A stretch of 64,000 nt of DNA from the NCBI RefSeq assembly GCF_964204865.1, contig NC_135258.1, forward strand, positions 20,239,083-20,303,082. The letters run 5' to 3'. The notes beneath the pieces were generated by a model. It did not search any database, was not told the DNA's origin, and was given only the letters and a program-made list of their open reading frames with translations. How positions within the stretch are numbered: the stretch's first letter is position 1; each line of letters starts with the position of its first letter. This document shows, piece after piece, positions 13,019 to 25,000 of the stretch. This stretch comes from Styela clava (taxonomy: Eukaryota; Chordata; Ascidiacea; Stolidobranchia; Styelidae). The translations under genes and the position numbers were made by a program.

Positions 13019-15483
13019 GACTGAGTTGAGTTCACGAATTGTTACAGTTTTCGCGCGCTGTTCCGTTTTTAACTTTCAAAAAATATATACGACCCGCAAA
13101 AGACTAGCAAACCTGAATTTTGTCCTGCAATCGACATAAAATTTGCCAACCCCTGGGCCGTAGCCGATAGTCAATCATGGCTTCTTCCACATCCGAGTCA
13201 ATGAATCCAAAAACAAATGGCTGGTTAATTATGGACTGGTGATCGGACTGGAGGCCGTGATAGGATGAGGAATCGGGGATGAATTTTTCCGAAATATTTT
13301 GGTGCAGGTCATCAGGCTGTACGAATGAATGAGATGTACGAAAATCATTATTATAAGTTTGGGAAAATTGACTTTGTTTTTATTATTTTAATGTGAAATG
13401 GGGTGAATTTAGGAAGTGAAATGCTATTAGGCAAGAGTACACGCCGGTTTTTGAGGAGGTAGAACCCTGGATTCTTTCATTTCCGACCTATTATATGGTG
13501 AAAAAGGGGTTTTCAGCCGTGCTCCTATTGCTATTAAAACAACGAAATCACCTTCCCATCAGTAAACGGGGTAATTTTAGATATAATAAAAAAACTCGCT
13601 GAAGAACACCAAGCTCATCTATCTCATTAAAAAACACTATATAAACTATGATTTGTCTTCTTATTTGGTCCGTAATATATTCGTTTCTGGCTTTATATTT
13701 TTTGTAGTGCAGGGGGGCGATGAAGTTGTATAAACTACTTTAGGGGGGCGATGGTCAAAAAAGTTTGGGAACCACTGATCTAGACAATGCAGTAAAATAC
13801 CGAACAATCGGAAATGTTAATATTGCAGCACAGTTGGATAAAGGACGCGCGGTTTCTATTCGTCGGTACAACCAAAACGTCGAAAAAAACCGCCATGTTC
13901 TCGGTCGATTGATAGGTGTTTTGAAGTTCAATGGTTGTCACGAGCTGTACCCCGTGGGCACGATGAACGGGCTGGCTCTTCTAATAGAGGGGTATTTTTG
14001 GATATGGTGGAATACACCGCATCCCTAGATACAGTATTGAGAGATCATCTTGATGCCGCAACTGTTTCGAAAGGGACATCTAAGAATATCCAAAATGATT
14101 TGCTCGACTCAATGTATAAAATTTATTTACAACATTTGGCTCTGGAAATTGAGAATTGCCAGTTCCTTTCGATTCAGTCTGACGAGACAACTGACATCAC
14201 GTGCGTTTCCCAACTGGCTGTGATTTTTCGGTTTGTGAAAGATGGTAAACCTACCGAGAGATTTCACAGCTTTGTACCAATCGTTGATCGCACGGCTTGC
14301 GGGATATCGGCTGTACTGAAAGAAGTGTTACAGTCTTACAACGCGAAGTCAAAATTGATAGCTCAAACTTATGACGGCGCGGCAGTCATGAGTGGGTCGA
14401 AACATGGTGTTCAAGTTTATATAAAAGAAGATTTTCCTCATGCGCATTTTTTACATTGTTATGCACACCAATTTAACCTCGTTATTAAAAATATGTGTCG
14501 TGATAACCCTCTCGTCCGTATATTTTTGCAAATGTTTCGGGGTTTTCTTCATTTTTTTCCGTTTCGCCGAAGCGCTCTGACCTCCTTCGCCAGATATGTA
14601 GCCGCCGTCTCCCAGCTTGTGCACCAACACGTTGGAACTTCCAATCACGCGTGGTGCAGGGCGTGTCCGAAATTAGGTCTGAGCTCATTGAGTGTTTCAA
14701 TGGCATTCAGAGCTCTCCGGTTTGGGACGAACGCTCTGTGACGGAGGCGGCAGGTCTAAAGCGTCTGCTAGAAGATGGTGAATTTTCATTTTTTCTCGCT
14801 TTTTTCTCCACAATATTCTATCACGTTGATGTATTATACGGCGAATTGCAGTCAAGGCTAATGGATGGAGCGTCTGTGCAGTCGTGTATTTCAGACTTCT
14901 GCGATGCTGTATCTCGTATCCGGGAAACAATAAAATACGACGACACATGGAGTGCTTCTTTACGCCGCGGGCAAACAACGCAGCGTTTGATTTTGTCTGC
15001 AAAGGAATGCTGTGACATTCTGGTGAATCAAATAGGCGATCGTCTGCGCACTGAACACCTTGCCGCGTTCTCTTTGATGAACCCCAAAAATTTTTCAAAA
15101 TTTGCACGTCAATTTCCCATCCATTTGTTGGCTACTGTCTCCAAATTTTACCCCATGATAAACGTGGGTAAATGGGAAAATGAATTGCGATGTATATACA
15201 CCAATCAAACTTTTTTGAACATCACATCAACTTGCGCGCTCTATGGGTTCCTCATAGATAACACTCTAGTAACTACCTTTGCGCGTCTGCAAAATTTCTG
15301 GACATCATTTTGACGACGCCTATTTCTTCCGCCGACGCAGAGCGAACATTCAGTACGCTGAAGCGTATTAAAACGTATCTCAGAAACACAATGAAGCAAG
15401 ATAGATTAAATTCCTTGGCTGTTTTATCCATTCACAGAGACGTTATTTCTGGGATGCATAACTTTAATCAGCGCGTTATTTAG

Positions 15484-15898
15484 CATTTTGCTTCCAAGAA
15501 ACCGCGGCGTGTTGCATATATGTTCAAGCAGTAGAAGTCTAGCAGCATATATATCTATGAGTGAGCGACGCATGTCCTTATCTTTGCATTAACTTTCCTT
15601 TCTTCATAGTAACGTTTTAAACCTTATTTTAGGTTTTGTCTGCTTTCCCGAAGTTTCTGTTAATATGTCATTGTATTTATCTGGGTAAATATTGCCTTTC
15701 CTTTTGAAAGAGGTTTCAAAATAAACTATGTCTATATTTATTAATCCCTTGACTTGGACCGGTTTTAAAGACACTTTCTTATCGTTAAAAATTGTCGCTT
15801 TTGCCGATTGGTTGTTACCGATGGAATGGTTTTTATACTCATAAAATGATGGGAGAACTTACAGCGCTCATCCTGTCCCCGTAGATGGGGGTGATTAG
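15484..15898. other. 3' flank of the hAT transposase remnant
   Basis: AT-rich sequence, probably the transposon 3' region. It contains AATAAAC-type polyadenylation words near 15719. No inverted copy of the element's left end was seen and there is no other feature. Confidence 0.4.
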
Positions 15899-16812
15899 CA
15901 GTGGTTCCCAGTCACTGGTCCGCGGACCGGCAATAAAAGCTTTTTTGTCGATCTGCGAGAAATTTTGTTGTTTTTCAGTCGTCTCAATCGCTTTACCGAA
16001 CCGGAAATAACGACGTTGTGTTTGTTTATTTTATTTTTCTTAATTTTGTTCGTCAATGTTCACATTCGGTTTGTGATAAAATAAACTACTGACTGACTGT
16101 TTATAACGCATTTTATCTTTCGCCGACATATCGCTGTGTGCGGTATTATTGACCCGACTTGGCGCCGAGTAATCACATTTTTGGCTTTTTCGGTTCCGAT
16201 CGCGAAGAGTCCGTCAAATCTCGCAAGATTCAGAAAGCCAAATATCGGCATTCGGCACATGTATTTTTTCTGTTCTGCGTGCTTTTCCTGCTTAATATGA
16301 ACATCCAATTGAAAGGTTATAAATGTTTCTGTGTTTAAACCAAAAACAGTCATAGACAGTAATCAGTATAATATTCCAGGGCTTCGCCTCGACATTCAGT
16401 AAAAGAGATACAGAGATCTTTTCCAGGTGATGCACAGCAGGATTGTGAACCTGGTGCCATGTTACAGACGACTTTGACATCTTTTTGTAAATTCATTTTG
16501 TTTGATGCGTTGATTAACTGCAGATATATTAATATGATGATTTCAGTTGACCAACAGAGCATTTGATATTTTTTGAAAAGAACGAGAAGAATAGGTAGGA
16601 TTTCTTCCGGACAAAATTTGATCTATCCATTTCAAATTTTGGCCGGCGCAATATTTGTTTTCATTCATGTGAAATGTTTTCAAGTGCCCGACATTGCATT
16701 ACATTTCGCAAATATATGTTATTATTTTCTATTCCACTCATTTCAATTTTTTGCCGATCCGCGAGTACATTTTATTTAATTTACGGTCCACCGGAAAGGA
16801 TGGGAACCACTG
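15899..16812. mobile_element. hAT-type MITE, 0.9 kb
   Basis: Starts CAGTGGTTCCCAGTCACTGG and ends AAGGATGGGAACCACTG. The GGTCCGCGGACCGG block after the left end is mirrored by CGGTCCACCGG before the right end, and GATCTGCGAG by CGATCCGCGAG. The flanking octamers (GTGATTAG and TTTTAAAT) differ, so the insertion is old or rearranged. Open frames inside show no domain. Confidence 0.65.
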
Positions 16813-17095
16813 TTTTAAATGTTTATAAACAAAAGTATTCATATCATTTATACATAACGTTAGTGTAAAAGCTGTCCCTGTTTATTGCGAATAAGTTTCT
16901 CAACTCGAGGAGCAAACAGCACATTGTATTTTGAGATTTCACAGTTTGACTGCAAAGCTATGGATTTCACAACAACGCAAGATCAGGGAAAATCCCCGCT
17001 GAGTTTCAATAGCACGCATTTTCCTCTGATAGTGGAGAACAAAAATAGCAACACATGAAAACTCAACTGTCATTCAAGATTGAGGTTTAGTTAGA
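16813..17095. other. Spacer between hAT elements
   Basis: No feature is recognised in this 280-bp stretch. Confidence 0.4.
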
Positions 17096-17103
17096 GTCTA
17101 GCG

Positions 17104-18226
17104 CAGGGGTGGCCAACCTATGGCGCATGCGCCAAACGTGGCGCATTGCATGATTAGAGGTGGCGCATTGCATCTTTAACCCTTTTCTTGTCAAAATTGT
17201 CCATGATTTTCTCGAAGAGAAAAACGAGCTATCTGAGGAAAGACCACTTTTATGTGATAAAAACTGGCTATTTTGGCATTTTTAGTTGATGTTACTAGCC
17301 ATCTCAATGATCTAAATTTGAGACTGCAAGGCAAAAGCAAACTATTTAAGCTTAGTAAATGACATTATCGCATTCAAGATGAAGTTGAAACTTTTCGTTT
17401 CCCAGTTGGAAAAAGAGGATTTGTCCCAATTTCCTCACATAAAAGAACACCGTAAATGTGCCGCTGGTAATGGCAATTTGGCAATATACACAGAAAAAAT
17501 CAAGTTATTGCAAGAGACATTTGAAAGTCGTTTTCATGATATTTCAAAGAAAGAAGACTCTATACTTGCTTTTATAAACCCATTTTCACTTAGTGAACTA
17601 ACCATAATGAAGATGCCAAGCAATATACAATTGGAACTAATTGACTTGAAAACTCATCCATCATTGAAAATTAAATTTGATGAGCTTTCTTCAGTCCCAA
17701 GTGCATCTGACATGATCAAGTTCTGGCAATCGTTACTCCGTGAAAATTTTCCAGAACTGAGAAAATTTGCCAGAACTGAGAAAATTTGCCCAGGGTTTTA
17801 TATGTCGTTTCGGAACGACATATAGATGTGAACAAACATTTTCTGCCATGAAACTACCGTAATTAAAAGCAAAGCGAGGTCAAGACTTACAGATTTAAAT
17901 TTGAAAAATGCACTGCTCCTCTCAGTAACAAACTTTAACCCCAAGAATAAAAAAACTGGCGAAAGTAAAACAGCAGCAATAGTCTCGTAAAGGCGGTACT
18001 TAAATAAAATTGATCAGTTTTATTTATTATACTTCCTTGCTTAATTTCTATTCATGTGAAGTTGTAAATTGTAAAAACTACATATACGTGTGTTTATATG
18101 TGTGTGTATTATAAATTTATATAATTTCAACAAGAAGCGGGCGTGGGAATACAAGAGATTTACGGCGCAACTGAAACATTATGTTTAAAACGTGGCGCAT
18201 GGTATGTGAAAGGTTGGCCACCCCTG
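17104..18226 (+). mobile_element. hAT element with perfect 8-bp duplication
   Basis: Left end CAGGGGTGGCCAACCTATGG, right end GAAAGGTTGGCCACCCCTG, both followed inward by TGGCGCAT words in inverted orientation. Flanks are GTCTAGCG on both sides (17096-17103 and 18227-18234). It is internally deleted and carries only the C-terminal part of a transposase. Confidence 0.93.
17379..17950 (+). pseudogene. hAT transposase C-terminal remnant (GTF2IRD2/FAM200-like family)
   Basis: The 148-codon frame 17379-17825 carries SQFPHIKEHRK, NIQLELIDLKTHPSLKIKFD and the NFPELRKFA region. This resembles the C-terminal half of the hAT transposases that gave rise to vertebrate GTF2IRD2, ZBED5 and FAM200. Just past it, in another frame, are TYRCEQTFSAMKL (the hATC motif) and, further on, the LTDLNLKNALLLS-like end, interrupted by a frameshift near 17815 and stops. 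A 16-base direct repeat near 17760 has duplicated AGAAAATTTGCC and probably caused one disruption. It is a non-functional remnant of the host element. Confidence 0.75.
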
Positions 18227-18499
18227 GTCTAGCGACTTGCTTTGAGCAAACTTGCATTGTTGGGTTGGGGTTAAAAACGTATAAGAGAAGTGTGGCATAT
18301 TACATCATCCATCGGTGGTCACAGAATAATAATAAATCCTTATACCAGGGTAGCCCCTACAAAATGGAACCCATACAATATGTTCCAAATAGACTGGGTT
18401 TTGTTTTTTAGGGTCATCCTATATATGTGTGGTACCGAACTACACCCATTACTGATTGCAATGTTAATTGCAGCGTTAATTATTGCGAGAAAAATCTCA

Positions 18500-18582
18500 G
18501 GAATTTTGCTAAAATTCGCGGCACACTTCCAAGACCTTGACGACACACTAGTGTGCTGCGGCACACAGTTTGGGAAACCCTG
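18500..18582. mobile_element. hAT-type right terminus, fragment
   Basis: The segment ends GCGGCACACAGTTTGGGAAACCCTG. On the minus strand it opens CAGGGTTTCCCAAACTGTGT followed by GCCGC-rich sequence, a very common hAT MITE end. A convincing left end was not found (CAGGGTAGCCCC at 18348 is too different). Confidence 0.5.
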
Positions 18583-18599
18583 ATCTACAGCATATACAT

Positions 18600-18810
18600 A
18601 CAGTGCGGTGACCGTACATTTGAACCCATGTGTATATCCGCGGGTTCAATCAATATGCGGGTGCTAAAACCCATGGGTTAGGTTAGTATGGGTACAAATA
18701 TCCGTAAAACCAAAAAAAATTCCATAGGTGCAATGGCATGCAGGTGCAATTGTCGTGGGTTCAAATGTACGTGGGTTCAAATGTAATGGAACCATACAGT
18801 GCATGTATAT
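18600..18810. repeat. Degenerate ACATTTGAACCC/ATGGGTTC repeat
   Basis: This stretch is built from short irregular repeats such as ACATTTGAACCCATG, GTGGGTTCAAATGTA and TAAAACCCATGGGTTAGG in both orientations. A related tract in the opposite sense is at 23765-23950. It is probably a decayed interspersed repeat. The rest to 19045 has no feature. Confidence 0.55.
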
Positions 18811-19045
18811 AGAATGAGTCGGCTTTGTTCGCGCATTCACCCAAATGGCCGTATTACCGACAAAAATATTTAACGACATAGTCTTTTCTATACTCTGCAC
18901 CTCACGATTAAGCGTGTAGGTGTCCATGGGGTTCAGCTTTGGCGATACAGAATGTATATGTGGATATATCCCAAAACAAGAGGGTAGAATTAAACATAGA
19001 AACATTCTCAATTAAACGTTTAATTTCACACGATGATAAAATAAG

Positions 19046-19215
19046 GGCGCTCCAGAAGTATGTGTACCAATATGGAGGTAACTAATTTTGGTCGCCTTCT
19101 TTACATCAAGTTGTCCATGGGAAGGGGGTATATTCACTTGGCTAATACAGACAGTCCCCGAACTTGTGATGAAACTAAAATAAGAAAAATCGAAACAAAA
19201 TTATGGCCTAAATCA
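19046..19215 (+). mobile_element. Diverged member of the CTCCCGAAGTATG MITE family
   Basis: Begins GCGCTCCAGAAGTATGTGTACC, a variant of the CTCCCGAAGTATGTGAACC end of the 236-bp MITE. The interior AACTAAAATAAGAAAAATCG..AAAATTATGGCC matches the centre of the copy at 49034-49269. The right end is lost. Confidence 0.55.
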
Positions 19216-22072
19216 AATTTAAATAAAAATTACATAATTACTTCATATAAATCTTCCAATTTTGGTAACGTATATAATTCTTACTGGCTTCAGTAGAAAT
19301 AACTACGAATGTTATCGAATGAAGGATATGGTATTTTGAATTGAGAGTGGTGGGTGCCTGAATTAATCTCATCGTAGCGGACATCGTAATACAGACAGTA
19401 CACGCGTATAAAGTCACATTAGTGACAATGAGTTTGCATTGAAAAAGCGTATATATATATATATAGAAAATGCGTAGTCGCATTTGGAAATATGTGTTTG
19501 CATTAGGGAGACTTTTCAGATTGCGGAAGGCTCGTGACAGAATTTGAAGTAACATCTTTTGCTTCAATCATACATTTCCTCGCTTGTTATAATTCCCGAA
19601 CAGTCTTAATTACTTTAATTTTTGAATTATTAAAAAGATGCACAATCAAATTTCCCACAGCCGGTCCCGAGGATAGCTGAGTCAATAAAGGGCATAACAG
19701 GCTACATAATATGCAAATCTCTGGTCCGCATATTTTTGAGCAACTTTGGAGTAGTGCTCCAACGGACGATAGATAGCAAAATTGTAGCAAAATTGGATTG
19801 ACAAATTCACACAACCATATATATAAATAATGCATTTGGTGTTTATTCGCCTACATGGGTTTTTCTCGTGTAAATTTAATCAAAATTACTCAGCTGAATG
19901 AAGCTCTTCTGAGTAAAAACCAAATGTTTTTCTCCGATTAAATGATAAATAAAAGAGAGGGGCAGAAAACATAAAAAAATTAGGCTAATTTTGCGGTTTT
20001 TAAAAAACCAAATCTCAAACAAAGTGATTTAGCGATGTGATTATTGTTAGCTCGTAATCAAAGTCTACGTATTATTTAAAGCTGGGAAGGGTTTCATGAA
20101 GTAATTATAGATAATATTCTCCAGTGGTGATTCCGGTGATTCTCCAGAGGTTTTGATAAAAATTGTCTTTTTAAAAAGTCTTGTTTATTTTAACTTTGGG
20201 GTCACATGCTGTAGTGTTGTTATCTATCTGGACTTTCTGTGTTGAGCACTGCCTTTTTCGCATATTTATAGTCTCGTAAAAATACTTTGTTGGTTTTTTA
20301 TCCTTCTCCGCTATTTGTACTTTCGACACAGTTTTTAGAAAAGCTTTTTGTTGGAATAGCAGAATTTTGAGGCGATGTATTAGGACATATTTAATGTCAT
20401 TAAAATAACAACATTTCATCATCATTCAAAACATAGGTCTGAGATACTTCCCTCGTTATCATTTGCTTTCTTTAAAATCACAGCGCAAGCGGTACTAACG
20501 CATGTTTAACTGGTGTTTATCATTTGGATGAATTTTGAAGGTTAATTTTAGAATAAGGGATCATCCGGTATTGTTTGCGAACAGAAATTTATGTAATAAG
20601 TAAATATAACTGAGTGTACTTCTATTTAACAAAAATACATTTTCTCTAATATATTATGAAGTTGAATCATCCTTTCAATAGTATTTTCTATTACTTTGAC
20701 TCATTCTTCAAGTTAATTATTGATAATTTATCACACTTTGTGCTATTGTTATTCCAAATTTAAAGAAAGTTAACGATAAGGTGATGTTATACTAAATCGA
20801 ATCAGATTCGGAAATATTCGAATTGGAACTTTTCAATTCGGAATTCGCTCGAAAATAAAATATTCTAAACTTACATCCCCGGGTTGCCTAACAGTCTACA
20901 CTACAGGGACATCCTACGACCTACAGCGACATGACAGAACGCGTTTTTCTAACACTTATGTTAAACGGCCAAGTCATGCATAGGTAATGCATAATCAGGG
21001 CCGGATTTAACATTTGGCCATTAAAAAACTACACACAATTTTAAATTAAATGTTTACAAATAGTCATTAACCAAAACTCTTACATTTACGCCTCAAATAT
21101 TTAACGAGCATATCGGTCAACAATTCTCGTTAACACTTTGAGATTGGAATTGCTCGTATATTCTTTATCACATCTATTACAAAATCTTCGGGTGAAATCT
21201 GAAATTCCATTAAATTAGGCCATTTTGTTGCGACACCTATTTCAGCGTGCGTTTTGACTGTATAAACGACTAAGGAATATAACGCTTGGATTGACACCAA
21301 TTCCTGACGTTCGCTTCTTTGGTCCAATGCATTTGAATAAAATATGACACAAAGACACAGGGGTGTGGAACTGTCGGTTTTGAGCAACCGATATGCAGTT
21401 TTAAACTTGCATGTGAGTTCGAGGGGTAAAAGGCTTTTTGCAGATATTGCAAAGTTTGTTGCATGAAAAGGTAGCAAAACTACCAAACAGGTTGTCAAAG
21501 ACAATCGTTACAGTCTTTTATAAATTCAGAAGAAATCAGCTATTTTTAATTTGTAAAATGTGTTAATATCCAATCGATTACCGACCGTTTAAATCATATC
21601 TTATTGTTCAATTTTTCATATCAGTTTCAATTTTTTTTTTATTTGCACGGGATAATAATTGCAACATGATGAACTGTTGAAGTTGCAGGCAAATAAACAA
21701 ACTCGTTATATTTTGAATTTAGTGACTCATAATTTAGACACCGTTTACTTTCTCTAAAATAGCCCATTTTGTTTAAGCATTAAATGTCTGAAATCACCTC
21801 TCCAATTTACAAATAATAAACTATATTATTATTACGCTTACAAGAATAATTTTTTAGAGTTCTCAGGTGTCAGATACAATTTACAGTCTGAAATTGCAAA
21901 CAATACCTACAAATTTTGGTATAAAAGTATTTTTCGAACGATCAGTTGTATACTTGGAAATATTAAAGACTCTCATTGGGAAATAGAAATATCTCATACT
22001 TGGATATAGAACAAAAGGATTTCAAATTTGAAGGAAATTAATTACTCTTCATCTGAACTTTTTATGGAATGA
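19216..22072. other. Gene-poor AT-rich region
   Basis: No gene is recognised. At 20998 the sequence CAGGGCCGGATTTAACATTTGG looks like a hAT end, without a visible partner (the nearest similar word, AGAGCCGGATCGCG near 22446, is in the same orientation). The 124-codon minus-strand frame 21130-21504 inside it shows no domain I can name and could be a transposon remnant. Confidence 0.4.
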
Positions 22073-25000
22073 ATGGCTGAATCATCACCTGAAGGTAATT
22101 TCAAGGTTGATGTTTTGTATTTATTGGTGAACATAGTTATCTTTACATTCAACGTTCGTTGTGCGTCTAGCAAACCACAACTGACAGAATCGCTACTGAA
22201 AAGATTGTCATTAGCAAATGTATCGAAACGGGCGTTATCGTCTTAGCCAATTTTGCATAACTATTTTCATTTTTTTTACTCTCAACCCCCCCCCCCCCCC
22301 CTCATAGATTTTTAGATGAGCACGCTTCAGCTCTTATAGGCGATATGACGCTAGCGCAATTCCAAATGAAAATTACAAGTTTACGGTCGTATGGGCAAAA
22401 ATTTTCGAAATGAAATTCTGAAACTTTGTGAATGTGTGCCTAACAGAGCCGGATCGCGTTTTAGAGGCCATAACCCATAAGCAGTTCAGATTTTGGTGAC
22501 CTATATATGAAAAATAATAATAATGAAACTGATGTGTTTCTATCCTGTGAACAATCGAGCTACTACTTCTACTAATAAAACTTTTCAACATTTTTTCCAA
22601 GATCTATCTAGAGGTGTTAAAGTTAAAGGCGGGGATTTCCGCGGCTCAGTTTTCGGCGATAAGACTGTCAACAAGACCGTGATCAACAAATATGATCAAG
22701 GTAATTCGAATTCTAAAAAATAATCAAAAGTGGTGTATTGTGTTCCCCTACTATTATGTATTCAAAAATATCATTTGGTAGGGTTGTAACATTCTGGATC
22801 ATTATAACTTAACTCGATCCCGACAATAATCCAACGGCATATACGCTGTAGTATTAGAAGGTTGCAATTTATTTCGCCTAATGATAACTCAGATCTTCGT
22901 GAATTTAGTTTTGGAACTTGTGCCTTTGGGGAAAAACTAGAATTAATATTAGATTACTACTCATACCCATCCAATACCTGATGTTTGTTTTAGCCTTGTG
23001 ATAAATAGCATTGACAATACTTTTACGCTCATCAATTAAAAGCAATGAAAACATTGTGTGAATTATATCTTCCAAAAAATAGGACAATAATTAAATATGG
23101 TCACTATTAATGAAGATTTGTATTTAAAATTGGAACAGTTTACTGTATGGTCAAAAAATAGGAACTGGAATGCTTCATGCAGAAATACAGATTCGAAATT
23201 TCGTTTCCTTTTCTGTAACATTTCATTATCGCGATGTCGTCAAGATTTATCAATACAGGTTTTAGTTGTTGAACTCAGGAAACGATCTATTTGTATCTAA
23301 ATAATATCGCTGCTTATAGCATGATATATAGTATGCATTATCGTTTTGATACTGATATTCAATATTCACTACTATTTTTGACTTCCCTTTTTGAATTGGC
23401 ATTCTTGATTTGATTGTGTATGACCAGTAGGGTTATTTAGTGAAGCCATGGTATTGGATGATATTTATGGCAATCTTTATTTTATTCTTCTATGCCGAGT
23501 TGTCGCGTTGGAGTGACACAAAATTTGGTGTGTTGAATATAGATATATAAAAAAATCTTAAATTTTGCTCTCCAACTCCAAACCCTAGCCTATACTGCCA
23601 ATATAAATGGCATTTTTACCAACTGGATTTGAAATAAAATGCATTCATTGAGTTATTTACTTCTTTTCACAGCCTCTACAAATACGTATGGGGTCGAAGG
23701 TGAGATTCAATTGTAAGCCTAATCAATATTTTAGCACGAGTTCAATAATACATAGTGTGACACACACAAGTGTGACATATAGTGACATAACATTTGCACC
23801 TGCACCAAGGACATTTGAACTTGCGTGCTTTACCACCCACGGATCCAAGGATGTACATATGCATCCACGTACAAGTAGAACCATGAACGATTGCACTCAT
23901 ATACATTTGCACTCAAGGATATTTGCATCCACGTACATTACATTTTCATAGATTACATAATATAACAAAAGTCCATTTACTGTTTGAATCCTTTACTGTT
24001 TTGATATACATTAATCAATGCACATTTATTTAAGTAATAATTTAGTATGAGGACTACTATGCGACAGTGCTTAAATTAAATTAAAAAAAAAAATGAAATA
24101 TTTTTTGCAAGTATTAAAATAAAAATTCGGATTTACTCGCTATCCAAACAAATGAAAAACTGGCTCGGGGTTTTAGTTTAACGAAATTTTTCCGGTATTA
24201 GAGTATTCAATGGTAGCATGCATAGGTAATATTCTTACCTGTTGAAAAGTACTTCGCTGTACCGAGCATGGAATACATACGCTTAACGGGTTAGCAATGT
24301 AAATTAAAACACAATCAAAACACAATAGAGGTAATTACCCGAATATTTTATTTAACGAACGTAACTTCGTCTTTCCGCCACCCAAGTGTTTACTCTGGCA
24401 GCAAAAACAACAAATTCTAGCGGACTGGCATAAAACTGCCGTTGCGGGACCGCGGAGCAGCGGTTGGAAACCATTGCTGTGAAGTGTAAAGTAACTGCTT
24501 GTTGCTATACATTTATTTTTAATTTTCTGGCATTTCTTATTTTTAGGTCACTTCAACTTGACCCCGTTTATCACAGTTTCTGAAGAAAACCCAATCAGCG
24601 CTGATTCGCGAATCTTTCGCGCCACCCTGTGTAGTAATGTTGTTGGCGATCGCGAAATTGCTGTTAAAATCTTACGCGATGGCGAGCGCGAACGACGAGA
24701 AGCGCAAATTCATTTCGCTGTTCCTCATCATGTAAATATTGTCGAGCGCTTGTTCACTGACACATTCAAGTATCACGGTCAGTCTTGTATTTACATCGCA
24801 ATGGAGAAGTGCGATCCGTTGAATCTTTACGATTATATTAAGTTAGAAGTCAAAAAGAAGATCCCATTTGAAGCCAATAAATACATATCTTTCACGTTTC
24901 AAATTGCTCTGGGGTTAGATTTCCTTCACAGTCATGATGTTCTGAATCGGGATCTTAAACCGCATAATGTGTTGCTTGCTGGAAGTGTGGTGAAGCTTTG

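Larger units (their letters stand above)
11769..13155. mobile_element. Probable hAT-type unit nested inside the nested element
   Basis: The left boundary reads CAGTGGTCGGCAAAATACGG. The right boundary reads AAATTTTGCC-type sequence ending CCAACCCCTG, whose reverse complement CAGGGGTTGGCAAATTTTAT is a common hAT end. The two ends are only similar to each other, and the 8-bp flanks (GCGTATCC, GGCCGTAG) do not match, so the boundaries could belong to two fragments. Confidence 0.45.
11546..13777. mobile_element. Nested hAT element with perfect 8-bp duplication
   Basis: Starts CAGTGATTCCCAAAGTGGGC and ends GTTTGGGAACCACTG. The subterminal GGGGGGCGAT(A/G) runs are inverted at the two ends. It is flanked on both sides by ATCTAGAC (11538-11545 and 13778-13785). 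Insertion is in the transposase frame of the older hAT copy, which continues in the same frame on the other side. The 2.23-kb interior has no transposase of its own and includes a further hAT-like unit and repeats. Confidence 0.92.
10679..15483 (+). mobile_element. hAT transposon (ZMYM1-like), decayed, right end not found
   Basis: The unit opens CAGTGGCGGCGCGTCAATAG at 10679, a typical CAG-type hAT end, directly after a short TA run. About 530 bp of GC-richer leader precedes a broken transposase reading frame (11210-15483). I did not find the matching right inverted repeat after 15483, so the 3' boundary is set at the end of the coding remnant. The unit is interrupted by another hAT element at 11546-13777. 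Confidence 0.6.
11210..15483 (+). pseudogene. hAT transposase (TTF-type zinc finger, DUF4371-like, hATC), broken
   Basis: The N-terminal piece (11210-11545) carries a TTF-type zinc finger with FCFYCLLF, as in ZMYM1-like proteins of hAT origin. The frame stops where an inserted element begins and resumes in the same frame after it (13786). The central piece (13935-14741) contains SIQSDETTDI and the YDGAAVMSG and HCYAHQFNLV motifs of the catalytic region. The third piece covers 14651-15313. The last (about 15303-15483) holds the hATC dimerisation motif SADAERTFSTLKRIKTYLRN and ends at TAG. Frame changes are needed near 13940, between 14520 and 14660, and near 15300, so no active enzyme can be made. 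Domestication is unlikely given the damage. Confidence 0.85.

Noticed and set aside
14451-15107. Minus-strand open frames opposite the hAT transposase
   Set aside because: They are shadows of the plus-strand coding remnant, whose motifs are clearly those of hAT proteins.
15899-16812. Treating this unit as the missing right end of the 10679 hAT transposon
   Set aside because: Both of its own ends are CAGTGGTTCCCA-type and inverted to each other, unlike CAGTGGCGGCGCGTC at 10679, so it is a separate element.
21130-21504. 124-codon minus-strand open frame as a gene
   Set aside because: No recognisable domain, no splice or start context, and it lies beside a possible hAT end. It could be a transposon remnant but I cannot support a call.
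22286-22302. Poly-C run as a functional site
   Set aside because: A simple homopolymer in intronic sequence with no associated structure.
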